In this document: positions 11,451 to 23,142 of the stretch, piece after piece
Position numbering within the stretch: position 1 is the stretch's first letter
Layout: each line of letters starts with the position of its first letter
Assembly (NCBI GenBank): GCA_012295275.1
Contig: CM022666.1
Span: 4,112,887-4,152,886 of the forward strand
Length of the DNA: 40,000 bases
Origin: Chrysomallon squamiferum
Lineage: Eukaryota > Mollusca > Gastropoda > Neomphalida > Peltospiridae
Reading direction: 5' to 3'
Notes under the pieces: model-generated
Databases searched by the model: none
Told to the model about the DNA's origin: nothing
Seen by the model: only the letters and a program-made list of their open reading frames with translations
Translations under genes and position numbers: made by a program

Positions 11451-12055
11451 CGTCTTTGACGCCACTTCTGGGAACAAGATTGGTTCTCATGTGTATTGAA
11501 GGAAATCACAAAGGAAGATTGTTAATGGCAGTGCGTGTGAGTTGTAAGTTTTAGTTTCTGCTTTCGTATGTTTTGTGAGTTGTTGATTTGTTAACATTTA
11601 ACGTCTTTATTTCATTTGTATGTATTCTTTTTATTTAAATATTACAATAGTAATTTTTTTTAGATAAGAGAATAAGTTGAAATATATGTATAGTTTTATG
11701 AATGCGAATGATCGGTATGTCACTGTAGTATGTGACATGTTACAAATTACGTTGTTTGTTTTTGTTTTAGTTATTGTTTTTTAAATGTGTGTCTATCACT
11801 TTAAAATCGTGACTTTACATCTGAAATCAGATGAAAATATGCTGCGATATATAATAATTTAGATTTAAAAAATTTAATATTTAAAAAGACATTTTAAAAA
11901 TTAAAAAATTACATGACCATCACCATGATATTGAAACGGCAAAATATTTAACTTAAAAATGAAATATTTAAAAAAATTTAAAGCAAAAATCGGATAATAA
12001 ATAATTAATGCAGAACTAAAATGTTGAATTTTTTATTTTTATTTTATTTTCAAAG
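11450..12055 (+). promoter_or_regulatory. Probable promoter/5' untranslated region of the golgin-45 gene
   Basis: The stretch 11450-11580 is less AT-rich than its surroundings, has several CpG dinucleotides, and contains donor-like GTGAGT near 11538. A 5' noncoding exon followed by an intron ending at the acceptor TTTTCAAAG (12055) would fit. No TATA box was recognised. This placement is inference. Confidence 0.3.
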
Positions 12056-12074
12056 ATTATTTTACTGAAAAAAT

Positions 12075-15000
12075 ATGCAGAATAAAGAGGAAGGGCAAGA
12101 AACAGTATTGTTAAGATATCCAACTCCAAAGTATGACTTTAAAGGGAGAAAGCTGAGTAAAACACAGTCTACAGTCAATTCACAGCCTTCATCTTCAGTT
12201 AACTTGGTACAAGAAACTGGTTTAAAAACTGAAGTTTCTAAAAAGCAAAGCAGTGACCATGGCTTGAAGAGTGAAAAAGATGCAATAAACATCAAACAGA
12301 AAGAAATAAGGTCACAGCACTCAGAGGTGGGTAGAAGTAAAAGCAGTTTGTCACACAATGTGGACCAGATCAACAGCCAACAGTCAACAGTGTCTTCTAG
12401 TCATACAAATGATAGTCAAACACTTCCTGGTAAAACTGGAACCATTCCTCAGACGGGTTTAAATTCCACCAAAAATGAAGAGCACAACCAGAACAAACCA
12501 AAACAATCTTCAGTTGATTGGTCTTCTAGTCACCATAAATGCGTTTGTGATAGAGAGAAATCTGATGTTCCACTGCAAGGGTTGACAAATCTCTTATCTC
12601 AGATTCAGGTTCAGAATTTAAACAGCCCCCATAGCCCCTTTCTGAATCTGGGAAAAAGGTGAAGAAGAGAAACTGGAGAAGGAGAATGAATCTCTGAAGA
12701 AACAGCTGAATGTGCAATTGAAGGTTGGTGGATTTTTTTAATTAAATTTTTAAATGTCTCTAGTGATCACAATATTGAACATGAATTTAACTTTGTTTTT
12801 ATTTATAGATACTCTTCCAGCTGTCACAATATCCCAGGTTGAAACAATACTGAATTTTATTTTTCCTATTTTTCATTGGCATTGTGTGCCATTTTTCCTT
12901 TTTCAGTGTCCACTTCTGCACAGAGGATGTGAAGAAGACCGTGGCCATTGATGTAATGTTTGTGTTACAGAGACTTCATTATTAAAATTAATTTCTTATT
13001 GTTTACATGTGTAATTTGAATCTTTCAGGTTAATGCAGAGTTGAAAAAATTGCTGATCGCCTCTGTGGGAGAAGAGTTGGAATCTAGAGTAGAAAGACTG
13101 GTCAGGTAATTTCTGAGATGATTAAACAGATACAGGTTGAGGATCCCTTTATTCTGAAATCGGACACTTTTTCCAAGCAGCAGAAGTAATAATATCTTTC
13201 AGTTTTCTGACATTTTTTGGCATATAAAAACAGTATTTTATGCACAAAATTATTCAAAATTGTATTTTAAAAAAGCCTTGCAGATATCTGTGTAAGCTGT
13301 TTATGAAAAATAAATGGAATTCATATTTAGATGATTCTTTTCTCATGCCTATCATCTCCTTATATTCTGAAATCTGAAATATTCTGAAATCCTGGTCTCA
13401 AGCATTTCGGATAAACGATACTCAACCAGTATAGTGAAACTCTTTAAACTGGATTTGCCCTCCAAACCCAAATGGTTTTGTAGTCACAGTAATCAAGCAT
13501 CTATTCTATGTTATAAAGCCTCAGTTTGATGAACCCACTTTGATGGCAGATATAATTTTACTTTGTCCTAACACTGTTCAGTTTTGAGAAGTTTCATTGT
13601 TTTTAAATGAAAGAAGACCTTACTGCAATACACCAAATGGCTGCTCTGAATCATATTAATAAGTAGCAAGGAATCTTTTATATTTACCTTTGATGTAGAA
13701 AAAAAAAAGTTCTTTAAGTATTTCCAGTTGTTTGCTACATGGTGAAATGCAAGATTTCAGGAATTACAATGCATCAGATCCGTTTGTTCTTTTTTCATAT
13801 AAGTAGAATGAAATTAAAATGCTCTAATTATAACTGCTGTAATAATCTTTGTTCTGTAGTTCTCATTGATGTTATTTTTTACAGGGATAAGGCAGAGTTG
13901 TCTGAGGAAGTTGGAGGTTACACTAAGAAAGTCACAGAAGATTATGAAAATCTCGACAAGATTTCCATTCAGGCAGACATGTGGAGAAGCAAGTTTCTAG
14001 CCAGCAGGTATTTATAACTATATTTTTTCCTTCTTCTTCTTCTTCTTCGTCTTTTTTTCTTCTTTTTCTTATTATTTTTTTCTTTTTTTAAAGTATTTTT
14101 GAAAAAAGGAATTTTTTCAGAGTAAAATTTAAAAAAAAAAAAAAAATGTTTTGGGTATCTTTTATTATTATTATTTTTTATTTTTTAAAGTAGTTTTTTA
14201 GTAGTGTTTAAAAAAAGGAACTTTTATCAAGATTCTTTTGTCTTCATTGTTTGTTGTTTTGTTGTTGTTGCTAGGCTTTCTTAAAGTTAATTTCTTTTTA
14301 AAAAATTTGGAACAGTCTGAAAACTCTCTCTCTTTCTCTCTCTCTCATCTCCCTTTTTCTTTGTCCTTTTCTTTCTCTCTCTAATTCATTCTCTCTCATT
14401 TCTCCATCTTAAAAGTAAAATAACATTTCAGTTTATCAAGTTAAACTTTATAAAAATAATTTTTGTTCTGTTAACAGGGTGATGATTGAGGAACTGGCCA
14501 GTGGACGGGCGTTTTATGCGACACAGTACCAGGAATCCCAGGATGCATTGCAACAGCTCCTAACTGAGCGACATGAAGTCAGGGCCCATCTTCTTGAATG
14601 CTACAGGTAAACAAAATTTTTTTAATTTACAAATATTTTTTGATAGTCTATGCTTCATTTTTTTTTCATTACTGAACTTATTTTTTTATCAAAGCTTCTA
14701 TTTCATGCCAAATTTATTAAGCTGAATAATTTTTGTTTGTTATTTGATGATTCTGATTTGGCTTCAGAATATTTTACAAGTGTTGAGACTAATGCTGAAA
14801 CATTTTTGGTCATTTCTTGAAAGCACTAGCTTAATTTCAAACTATTTTACAGTTTCAGGAATACTCAACTGTCAGTGGATTTTTTTTATTTAATATAAAT
14901 TTATAACTTAACAACATTAAGATATAAGTTCGGCGTAGTGGCCTGATTAAGTTAGACGAATGAGAAAAGACTAAAATTTATATATCTTTTTCAAAATATT

Positions 15001-15591
15001 TTACTGTTCTCTCAATGTGTGTGCTAGCCATTCTGTGTACAAAACCTTTTACATAGTTTTGCAGTATTTGTTTTACTTTTACATCTTCACTGTCTCTAAT
15101 CTTTAGCTAGAGTGGTCTGGTTAAATAAAGACAAAAAACGGAGACAAAGACAGACTTAAAATCTTTTGATTTTTCAGAGTTCTGCAGCAAGTGAAAGGAG
15201 CCTTCGACCCCCTGAATACTCATCGCTCTTCCCACCTGCCCTCCACAAATGTGATAGACCTGTCTAAACAGGCTCACCAGCTGGCTGAGGCCATCAGGTT
15301 CAGGCTGTTGCCAGGACAACTCAATCTGCAGACGGTCATAGACATAGACAGTGACAATGAGCTGACAAATGCTGAATGTTTTGCTCAGGAAGTAAGTGGT
15401 TCATTTACACACACACACACACAAGTAGACAGATACGTGCACTCACACATGCACACACATAGTGAGATATGGTAACTAATAATTGTAAATAATTTAATGC
15501 AATATTACATGTTTATACACACATACACATATTTATATATATTATTATATCTGTATTTTCAATCCGTCTGTCAGTTTATCTAATCTATCTA

Positions 15592-15634
<43 letters not shown>

Positions 15635-16172
15635 GTCTATGTATATATTTAGTTTTTCCCCACCATAGTAAGTTAATAATATATACAGATTGATATATTA
15701 AAAGTTTCAACTTTCAAGAAAACTCATTGTATGATTAAATTTAGTTCCTTTAATCAAAACTTTATCACTTCATATGAATATTATTATTGTAAAATATAAA
15801 AAAAATTATTGTCTTGTGTTTATGTGTGTCATTTAGTGTAAGGATATGATATAGACATAATATCCAATGATGAATGTATTTTTTAAAAATAATTGTAGCT
15901 TGAGCAATGTTTTAAAAAGGAAGAAGTTTAATATTCTCTTATGATGACGTTCAAAGCAAACTTTTAGTTTTATAACTTTTTTTTTTTTACCTTTTTTTAT
16001 CAAACAGCTTGTATCCAGACCAGTGAAAGTGGACATCATGACACAGAAACCATGTATGAACCTGTTTGCACCGGAAAAAAGCAGAATAGAAAGATTTCAT
16101 CCCGAAGTCAATTTTGAAAACCTCACATTTTACTGCTGTGCTAAATGCAAGGGTGAAATTAGTGTCATATAG
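12075..16172 (+). CDS. BLZF1: Golgin-45 (BLZF1), complete, six coding exons, apparent frameshift in exon 1
   Basis: Exons: 12075-12723 (acceptor AAAG at 12055), 13029-13105, 13885-14007, 14478-14606, 15178-15391, 16008-16172. Protein about 451 residues if exon 1 is read with one base skipped near 12650; vertebrate golgin-45 is about 400. Residues 1-195 are Ser/Gln/Lys-rich and look disordered. A coiled coil follows: EKLEKENESLKKQL, NAELKKLLIASVGEELESRV, then ISIQADMWRSKFLASRVM, which matches the vertebrate signature around DVWRSKFLASRVM. The end RFHPEVNFENLTFYCC AKCKGEISVI corresponds to the conserved golgin-45 tail. In vertebrates this protein tethers Golgi membranes with Rab2 and GRASP55, and the tail docks to the GRASP55 PDZ region partly through shared zinc co-ordination; the cysteines needed are present. 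Internal exon phases all match. Identity is firm; the exon 1 break is unexplained. Confidence 0.92.
12643..12662 (+). other. BLZF1: Frame change site in golgin-45 exon 1
   Basis: The upstream frame from ATG 12075 stops at TGA 12660-12662. The downstream coiled-coil frame is one base ahead and is closed upstream by TGA 12643-12645. Any single change of frame must therefore fall in the 14 bases between them, which contain GGG and a run of five A. One surplus A or G would explain it. Confidence 0.8.
13133..13429 (+). mobile_element. Tigger-type (pogo/Tc1-mariner) non-autonomous element, 297 bp
   Basis: Left end CAGGTTGAGGATCCCTTTAT and right end (complement) CTGGTTGAGTATCGTTTATC form inverted repeats of about 27 bp that continue into TCTGAAAT/CCGAAAT. 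TA lies on both sides (13131-13132 and 13430-13431), the target duplication of this superfamily. Inner motifs near the right end (GGTCTCAAGCATTTCGGAT) and in the middle (GCACAAAATTATTCAAAAT) look strikingly like vertebrate Tigger2/MER2 elements as I recall them. There is no transposase ORF. It sits in intron 13106-13884 of the golgin-45 gene. Confidence 0.8.
14025..14400 (+). repeat. Low-complexity T/CTT/CT tracts in golgin-45 intron
   Basis: CTT repeats (14030-14060), A and T runs (about 14130-14195) and a CT-rich tract (14325-14400), all within intron 14008-14477. No other feature seen. Confidence 0.8.
14607..15177 (+). other. BLZF1: Golgin-45 intron without recognised features
   Basis: AT-rich, with donor GTAAAC and acceptor TTTTTCAG. 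Nothing else could be supported. Confidence 0.7.
15392..16007 (+). other. BLZF1: Golgin-45 intron with CA and TCTG/TCTA microsatellites
   Basis: CA tract 15404-15422 directly after the donor GTAAGT, then a TCTG/TCTA tetranucleotide tract at about 15585-15640. The acceptor is AAACAG at 16007 behind a T run. Confidence 0.8.
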
Positions 16173-17528
16173 AAGAGAAATTTTTACATCTTTGGTCATG
16201 CATTTTTACAAAACAAATTATTATTATTAATTTTTTTAATTTTTAGTTTATTTTTGTTATTATTTTTGTTGTCCAAACGGACAAGTTTAAATTGGTTTTG
16301 GTTTTAATGTATTTTCTTGCTGAATATAAGTCCAAAGATTTCACATAGGTCTGGGTGTTAATATTTTTATTATTATTTTATTATTTGAAATTAATGTTTA
16401 TATCATATCAGAAGTCAGCATTGGATTAAATTATGTTTGATACGTTTTTTAGATTTGTAAAGTATTTTTATAAAAAAAAGAGAAAAACAAAAAATGTTAT
16501 CTGATTTTCTAAAATAAGATAATATACTGTTAAGTACTGTTGTGGTTTGAAAAACAAATTTATTGTATTGAAAGCATATATATCTATATCTACACACACT
16601 TTCATCTGTGTATGTATATATATGTGTGTATATATATATATGAAATTGAATAACTGAATAATTTTATTCTTTCAAATTATTTCATCAGTTTATTCTGAAG
16701 TTATTTTCTTTTATATTTTTATGTTTATTTGTTTATTTATAGCCATTCCATTAACTGTCTGTCTGTCTGTCTGTCTGTCTAACCATCATTATACAATCAT
16801 GGAGTAAGGTTTATTTTAGTTTTTTTCCTGTTGTAATATTTCATTAAACTGTATTTAAAATTATTATATATTATAATTCTGTTATTGTTATTCAGGTTGA
16901 GGTCTGGGTTATTGCATTTTGCTGTTTGAACTGATAATCAAGTTGTTCAAATGTTATTAGGTTAATAGGTTAATCATCTCAATCATTATTTCATTTATTG
17001 TCATTTTTAGCATTAATAAAAGAAATATTTTGATAATATAAATGCAATTTATGAAAATCAAAAAAAAAGAAAGAAAGAAAGAAAGAAAGACAATTATACT
17101 AATGCAAAAAGAAAACAAAAATAAGATTAATATAATCGCAGAAAAAAACAATACTGTCATCTTCAAAAATGCTTTGTTTTATTGTTTAAAAATATAACTT
17201 TATATTTATTAAAAATACAACAAATTTAATTTTTAATTTTTTTCATGGACACAACTGCTGACTGTTTATGACAAATGTGCTTGCAGCTTTAATTTGGATG
17301 TAAACATGATTGTATGTAAGGCCACATTAAAGAAAACATGCTTGTTTAACATCTGCATCTCACTCAAAAAATGCCCCTACATAAAATATCTTTTATTTTT
17401 TATTTTTCAAAAAAAAAAAAAAAGCAACCCCAAAACCCACCCAATTCTTCTAAAAAAAAGTGTTAAAATTCTTGAAACAACATTATAGTGATTGCACCAT
17501 CACCAAAAAGCTTCATCCTAACAATAAA
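16173..17528 (+). other. BLZF1: 3' untranslated/downstream region of golgin-45 gene
   Basis: AT-rich with TA, CTGT (16758-16782) and AAAG (17063-17090) microsatellites. AATAAA occurs at about 17523 and again near 17718; either could end the transcript. No ORF of interest. Confidence 0.4.
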
Positions 17529-18512
17529 ATAATGTGTGATGTATGGTAGCACTTTAACTTCAAGAACTTCACCTATTTCTAATGCATTGAGCTTTTGTCT
17601 GAACAAAGATTTTATAGCTATTTTAATGTTATCTTGTTTGTGCAGTTTCTTATTAGAAAATGTCTATGGGGGTAGTCTGTAGATTCCTGTTATGACTTTG
17701 AACAACTTTTTACATACAAAATAAAAATAATAATAAAAAACCTACCAGGAAAAATTTAAATGGATCAGTGCTAAACATGCATTTTTTTTGATGTGGCCTC
17801 AATTTTAAGTTTTTAAGTGTATACACATTTAACTATACCAGTGGGAGAATGAATCTGTTTTATTTACATATTTCTTGTTTGTTTAAACTTTTAATTTAAT
17901 TTTGTAATTTTTACGTTCCAGAATTTTACTTTAACAGCCCTTTGGATGAATTTGTTGATATATATATATATTTTTTAATTCTAAATAATAATAGTAATAT
18001 TATATATTGCTTATTTGTTTATAATAATAATAATAATAATGCTAACTGAATACTTTTGAAATGATAAAATATGGTACATAGAAGAAGAAGAAGCAGAAAA
18101 AAGGTTAAAATAAAATTTAATATAAAAACAAAATTTGAATTTTCAGATATCTTTTAACAGATTTCATCTTATCTTTGAAACTTTTATTTTCCTTTTCCTT
18201 TCATTTGTTTTTTGAATTCTTTTTTTATTTTTGAAATATTTATTTCTTTGCAATATAACTTTTATTTTTTGTTTGCCAAATTATGAAATTTGCTCAGGAT
18301 AAAAATTATTTTTTTAATGTAAATTATCCAAAGATTGTTTATACTATTGTCTCAGGATAAAATTCGAGAACAAATATCTAGTCATGTATTGTGCCATGAT
18401 TAATTTAAATAATTTAGTTTATGAAATAAATGTATTAATTTGTCTAGATAATAAACTGTATTTTACTAATGGTTGAACCACCAAAACTGTAAAAATGGAG
18501 CTGGAATCTGTC

Positions 18513-18556
<44 letters not shown>

Positions 18557-18670
18557 CTTTTAAGACCATAATGTGTATATAAAACAATATAAAAATTATG
18601 TATGTACTGTTATTGTATATTAATAAATATATTTTGAAAAAAAACAAATGCCTCATATGGAAATTGACGA

Positions 18671-18722
<52 letters not shown>

Positions 18723-18890
18723 TTTTTTTTTTTTTTTTTTCAGAAATTTTATTTTATATTTTTAAAATATGAGTCTCTGTAGAAACGATACCAACGATAT
18801 CTGATAAAAACGATACCCACGATATTATATAAAAAAACAATAGCCACTTTCAAGTTCAGACCCGTCACCCAAATGTTAAAAGAAAAAGAA
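17529..18890. other. Intergenic AT-rich region
   Basis: TA tract (18520-18555), ATT tract (18673-18720) followed by a T run, and a short tandem of ACGATACC/ACGATAT at 18784-18820. No gene seen. Confidence 0.6.
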
Positions 18891-18892
18891 AG

Positions 18893-19140
18893 AAAGAAAG
18901 AAAAGAAGTAAACCTGACACCCCTTGACTTTAATGGTACATTCGAGCATCAAACAATAATTTACACTGAAATTAAGAACTGTGTTTGCAAGGAAATAGAA
19001 ACTTCTGCTATTTCGAAACTCTCTGCCCTTCAAAACGCGGCGAAAAGCACATTATCGACATAAAATAAAATAAAATAAATTATTAAAATGGCTTCTGGAC
19101 CTGTAAAGGTAAGGGTTTTATTATTAAATTGAGTGAAACA
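18893..19140 (+). promoter_or_regulatory. Promoter/first-exon unit A of the annexin gene
   Basis: Shares with units B (19985) and C (22698) the order ACACCCC.AGACTTTAATGGTA, AAATTAA.AACTGTGT, GAAACTCTCTGCC.TTCA, CACATT.TCGACA, an A-rich stretch, ATG, the donor and the first ~30 intron bases. It is the most diverged of the three. No TATA box was recognised, so it is called a promoter by position and conservation only. Confidence 0.55.
19088..19108 (+). CDS. Annexin alternative first coding exon A (MASGPVK)
   Basis: ATG GCT TCT GGA CCT GTA AAG followed by donor GTAAGG. It ends in phase 0, which fits exon 27164 (PTIFPNKSF). Seven residues are a normal length for a short annexin tail. Confidence 0.65.
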
Positions 19141-19599
19141 GTTCTATTTATAAATTTGAAAAGAAAATTATTTATTTATTCGTTCATTCATTCATTTATC
19201 TATCATCATCTTCATCATCAACTTATTATAAAGTCACAAGATACAAATCTTTATAACAAATAAATAAATAAATAAATAAAAAAAAAATGTATAAATATAA
19301 AAAAAAATAATAATTTGGTCTAAGTATCTCTGAAACTAAAACATCTTTTGCCGCGTAGTCATTACCCAATATTTGTTGATAACGTCACATCAGTTGTTTG
19401 ATTTGGTTTTATTAGTGTTATGGTTACAAGTCGTGTATGTTTTGGTTTCCATGGTTACTGAATTGAATGTAATAATATTATTATGACGTAATTAAGTGCA
19501 TTATAAATTCGAAATATACCGATTACATAAACTAAATCAAATTTCACTTTTGATCAGCCCAATTTGCACGCTATGATCTTCGGGGGGTTTCATTACTAG

Positions 19600-19632
<33 letters not shown>

Positions 19633-19875
19633 CAGAAAAGACCTTGTGGTGTGTGTTTTCTCGTTTAGATTGAAAAGAAGATAAACAAATATTACAAATT
19701 AATGAATAGTACTAGTTAATCATGTATAAATACATTTAATTAATTAAATATTAAGGATATAAATGCTATTCTGATTTCGGGTTGGTGGTCGAAACCGTCT
19801 GACAAACGAAAAGGGCAGGCATAATTCGTTAATAATCCCATTAATTTCCACGGTCGTGTTTTGTTTAATCCGATG

Positions 19876-19921
<46 letters not shown>

Positions 19922-20181
19922 AATTCGTTAAAAAAAAAAAAATCTAAGAAAAAAAAAAAAAATTAAAAATTAAAAAAATCAAATAAGTTAACCTGACACC
20001 CCTAGACTTTAATGGTATAATCGACCGTCAACGACCCAGTTTGTCAAACCGTAATTAACATTGAAATTAACAACTGTGTAATCGGGAAATAGAAACTATT
20101 CGAAACTCTCTGCCGTTCAGAGAGCAGTGACAGCACATTCTCGACACAAAATAAAAGAAAAGAAAAGAAAAGAAAAGAAAA

Positions 20182-20202
20182 ATGCCTTCTGGACCTATAA
20201 AG
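20182..20202 (+). CDS. Annexin alternative first coding exon B (MPSGPIK)
   Basis: ATG CCT TCT GGA CCT ATA AAG then GTAAGG, phase 0. The promoter unit is about 19985-20240. Preceded by an AAAAG pentanucleotide run. Differs from exon C by one residue (Ile for Val). Confidence 0.65.
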
Positions 20203-20418
20203 GTAAGGGTTTTATTGATAAATTGAGAGAAACAGTTAATATGTGCAACGCCTACTAAGGTCATATCTAGGGCTAGCGCTACAATATAGACAAACTAGGC
20301 AGACAGCTAGGGCGCATTTATCCAAAAGAAAAAATGAAAAATAAATATTATAAATTTCAGTTTTTATTGAGTGTCGTTTTTTTTTTTTTTTTTTTTTGTA
20401 TCGTCGTTTATTTCATAC

Positions 20419-20612
20419 AGGGACAAATAATCGGATTGATTCAGTACGACCGAAACACACGGGCTGACCGGAACAAGCAAAAATCTGCGAGTGAAAATTG
20501 CGCGTACGCGAAACTTTCAGGACGTAATTACGTTCGCGTGTTTTTATAGGCCACGAGTTTTTGCGTAGAATCACGCGTATACGAAACCTTCAGTTTGCCG
20601 CGGTATAAACAA
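20419..20612 (+). other. Strongly conserved CpG-rich block, copy 1
   Basis: Follows a T tract and an acceptor-like ATTTCATACAG. Against the second copy (23143-23335) I count three substitutions over about 190 bases, whereas the first-exon units around them differ at roughly one base in ten. In the frame following exon B it is open for 42 codons (GQIIGLIQYDRNTRADRNKQ...) to a TAG at about 20547. No family recognised. Confidence 0.6.
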
Positions 20613-20638
20613 GGAAAGAAATGGCCTGTGTGGGATAT

Positions 20639-20920
20639 TCAAATGTCCGTCACAGAAAAATCTTGCCTCTAGAGATCGCATTGGATGTTGAAAATATATC
20701 TTTAAAAAATATTGCTTATAAATTTTGAAATTGATATTTTCCTGGGGGCGCCGGAATCTAACCTTGCCTGGTCAGGTATCGTCCCCATTGGTCGAATTTC
20801 CAAGAGTTCAAATTCCCCATTGGTCGAAAAAACTCGTTACCGAAATACCTGATCACCTCTGTATGTAATCAACATGGCCTCTTCATGTTCATACAAGTTT
20901 TGATTATAGACGGACATTGA
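20639..20920. mobile_element. Candidate MITE, about 280 bp, inside duplication copy 1
   Basis: TCAAATGTCCGTC at 20639 and GACGGACATTGA at 20909 are inverted repeats (10 bp perfect, slightly more with one slip). It is more GC-rich than its surroundings and contains a direct repeat CCCCATTGGTCGAA (20783 and 20815). Copy 2 of the duplication lacks this segment. No clear target duplication, so low confidence. Confidence 0.4.
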
Positions 20921-21096
20921 GTGGTCTGTAAATGTATATGCCGTATATGTTTTGGTTTCCATGGTTGCTGAATTGAATGTAATAATACTATTATGACGTA
21001 ATTAACGAAATATGATACCGATTACATCAGTTTTAAACTAAATAAAATTTCACTTACTATCAGCTCAATTTGTGCGCGATGATGGTTAAATAAGCG

Positions 21097-21132
<36 letters not shown>

Positions 21133-21448
21133 ATTATTATCGTTTTTATTTTTATTTTTATAAATCTATTGCGCAACTTTGGCTGGAGCAGAATATTTAT
21201 CCAGATAGAGATGACTCGCTAACTGAAGTTTAATGGTTTTATAAACTACATTACAATTGTGAACAAGAACAAAAGTTTATTACCAAGGAAAAGAACGCAG
21301 TGTTTTACTAAGCATAGATAGATAGCAGGTTTTATCAAGGCGACAGTTTACTTAGTGGGAAGTTATCTGGTTTTGTTTCGCTTGGTTTTTGTTGACTGTT
21401 TAACCGAAGGGCCACAAGCTAATCAGTGTCCGGAATATGTGGAATCTG

Positions 21449-21452
<4 letters not shown>

Positions 21453-21541
<89 letters not shown>
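21453..21541 (+). repeat. (CA)n microsatellite, about 44 units
   Basis: Uninterrupted CA tract. Copy 2 of the duplication has lost it (23605-23625 reads GATTCACACGCGCCGC). Long frames on both strands here are translation of the repeat. Confidence 0.97.
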
Positions 21542-21543
<2 letters not shown>

Positions 21544-22889
21544 TGCACGCACGCACCGCACGCAAACAAATATTAACCAACAAACCCCCCCAAAAAACAA
21601 TCGCTAAAGTAACAACTGACATTACTTAATTAAAAAACATTGGGAAATTAACAATAAAATGAATATGTATATATGTATGCTGTTGTTGTTGTTATGTATT
21701 CCTCCTATGACTCATTCGATCAAGGTATTAAAAATGTGCGGAGTCAAAATGTCCGCCTCCACAACAAAATTTATGTAAAAACGTTCATATTGTTATTTAT
21801 TTATTCAGTAATTTATTGTTTATTCGAAAGAAAAAAAACAAAAACACTGTAGTCGTGTGTAATAGTGGAACAACCTTGTTCTATTTATAAATTTGAAAAG
21901 AAAATTATTTATTTATTCATTCATTCATTCATTTATTTATCATCATCTTCACCATCAACTTATTACAAGACACAAATCTTTGTAACAAAAAAAAAAAAAA
22001 AATAAATAAAAAAAAAAAAAAAAAAAAATGTATAAATTAAAAAAAAAAATAATAATAATTTGGCCTAAGTATCTTTGAAACTAAAACATCTTTTCCCGCG
22101 TAGTCATAACCCAAGATTTGTTGATAACGTCACATCACTTGTTTGAATTGCTTTCATTCGTGTTATGTTTACAAATCACGTATGTTTTAGTTTCCTTGGT
22201 TACTGAATTGAATGTAATAATATTATGACGTAATTAACTGTATTATAAATTCGAAATACGATACCGATTACGTCAGTTTTAAACTAAATAACATTTCTGT
22301 TACGATCAGCGCAATTTGCGCGCGATTTTCTTCGCGGGGTTTCATTATTAGCAGCAACGAGAAAAAAAAGAGAGAAAAAAAAGAAAGAGGATAAACAATC
22401 TTGTGGTGTGTGTTTTCTCGTTAACATTGAAAAGAAGATAAACAAATATTTCAAATTAATGAATAGTACTAGTTAATCATACATTTAATTTACTAAATAT
22501 TAAGGGTATAAGGGCTATTCTGATTTCGGGATCGAAACCGTCTGACAAACGAAAAGAGCAGGCATAATTCGTTAATAATCCCACTAATTTCCACGGTCAC
22601 GTTTTGTTTAATCCGATACATTATTATTATTATTATTATTAACAATTCGTCGAAAAAAAAATCTAAGAAAAAAAAAAAAAAAATTAAAAAAGAAAATAAG
22701 TTAACCTAACACCCCTAGACTTTAATGGTATAGTCGAGCGTCTGTGTCCCCTATTGTCAAACCGTAATTAACATTGAAATTAAGAACTGTGTGATCGGGA
22801 AATAGAAACTATTTCGAAACTCTCTGCCGTTCAGAGTTGAGTGACAGCACATTATCGACACAAAATAAAAAAAAAAAAAAGAAGAAAAA

Positions 22890-22910
22890 ATGCCTTCTGG
22901 ACCTGTAAAG
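22890..22910 (+). CDS. Annexin alternative first coding exon C (MPSGPVK)
   Basis: ATG CCT TCT GGA CCT GTA AAG then GTAAGG, phase 0. The promoter unit is about 22698-22945. Of the three duplicated first exons it lies nearest to the common exons (4.25 kb upstream of exon 2). Confidence 0.68.
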
Positions 22911-23142
22911 GTAAGGGTTTTATTGCTAAATTGAGTGAAACAGTTAATATGTGCCACGCCCACCCTAGTAGTTATACCTGGGGCTAGTGCTACGTTATAG
23001 ACAAATTAGGCAGACGGCTAGATTGCTGATTTCAGGGGGCGCATTTATCCAAAAGAAAAAATGAAAAATAAATAAATAAATTTCAGTTATGTCAAGGGGG
23101 TTTTTTTTTTTTTTTTTTTTTGTATCGTTTTTTTATTTCATA

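Larger units (their letters stand above)
19143..21715 (+). repeat. Tandem duplication, copy 1 (contains first exon B)
   Basis: Matches 21878-23795 in order, offset 2.71-2.75 kb over the first part and about 2.06-2.16 kb later because of an insertion near 20620-21220 and a longer CA tract in this copy. Landmarks: TTCTATTTATAAATTTGAAA (19143/21879), GTTTCATTA.TAGCAGCAA (19586/22339), exon B/C, GGACAAATAATCGGATTGAT (20421/23144), GTTTACTTAGTGGGAAGTTA (21347/23501), ATGACTCATTCGA (about 21708/23784). Confidence 0.85.

Noticed and set aside
12905-12955. Possible small extra golgin-45 exon (TTTTTCAG|TGTCCACTTC...GAT|GTAATG)
   Set aside because: Good-looking splice sites, but 46 bases would break the phase-0 join between 12723 and 13029, which is conserved (coiled coil continuing into NAELKKLLIASVG).
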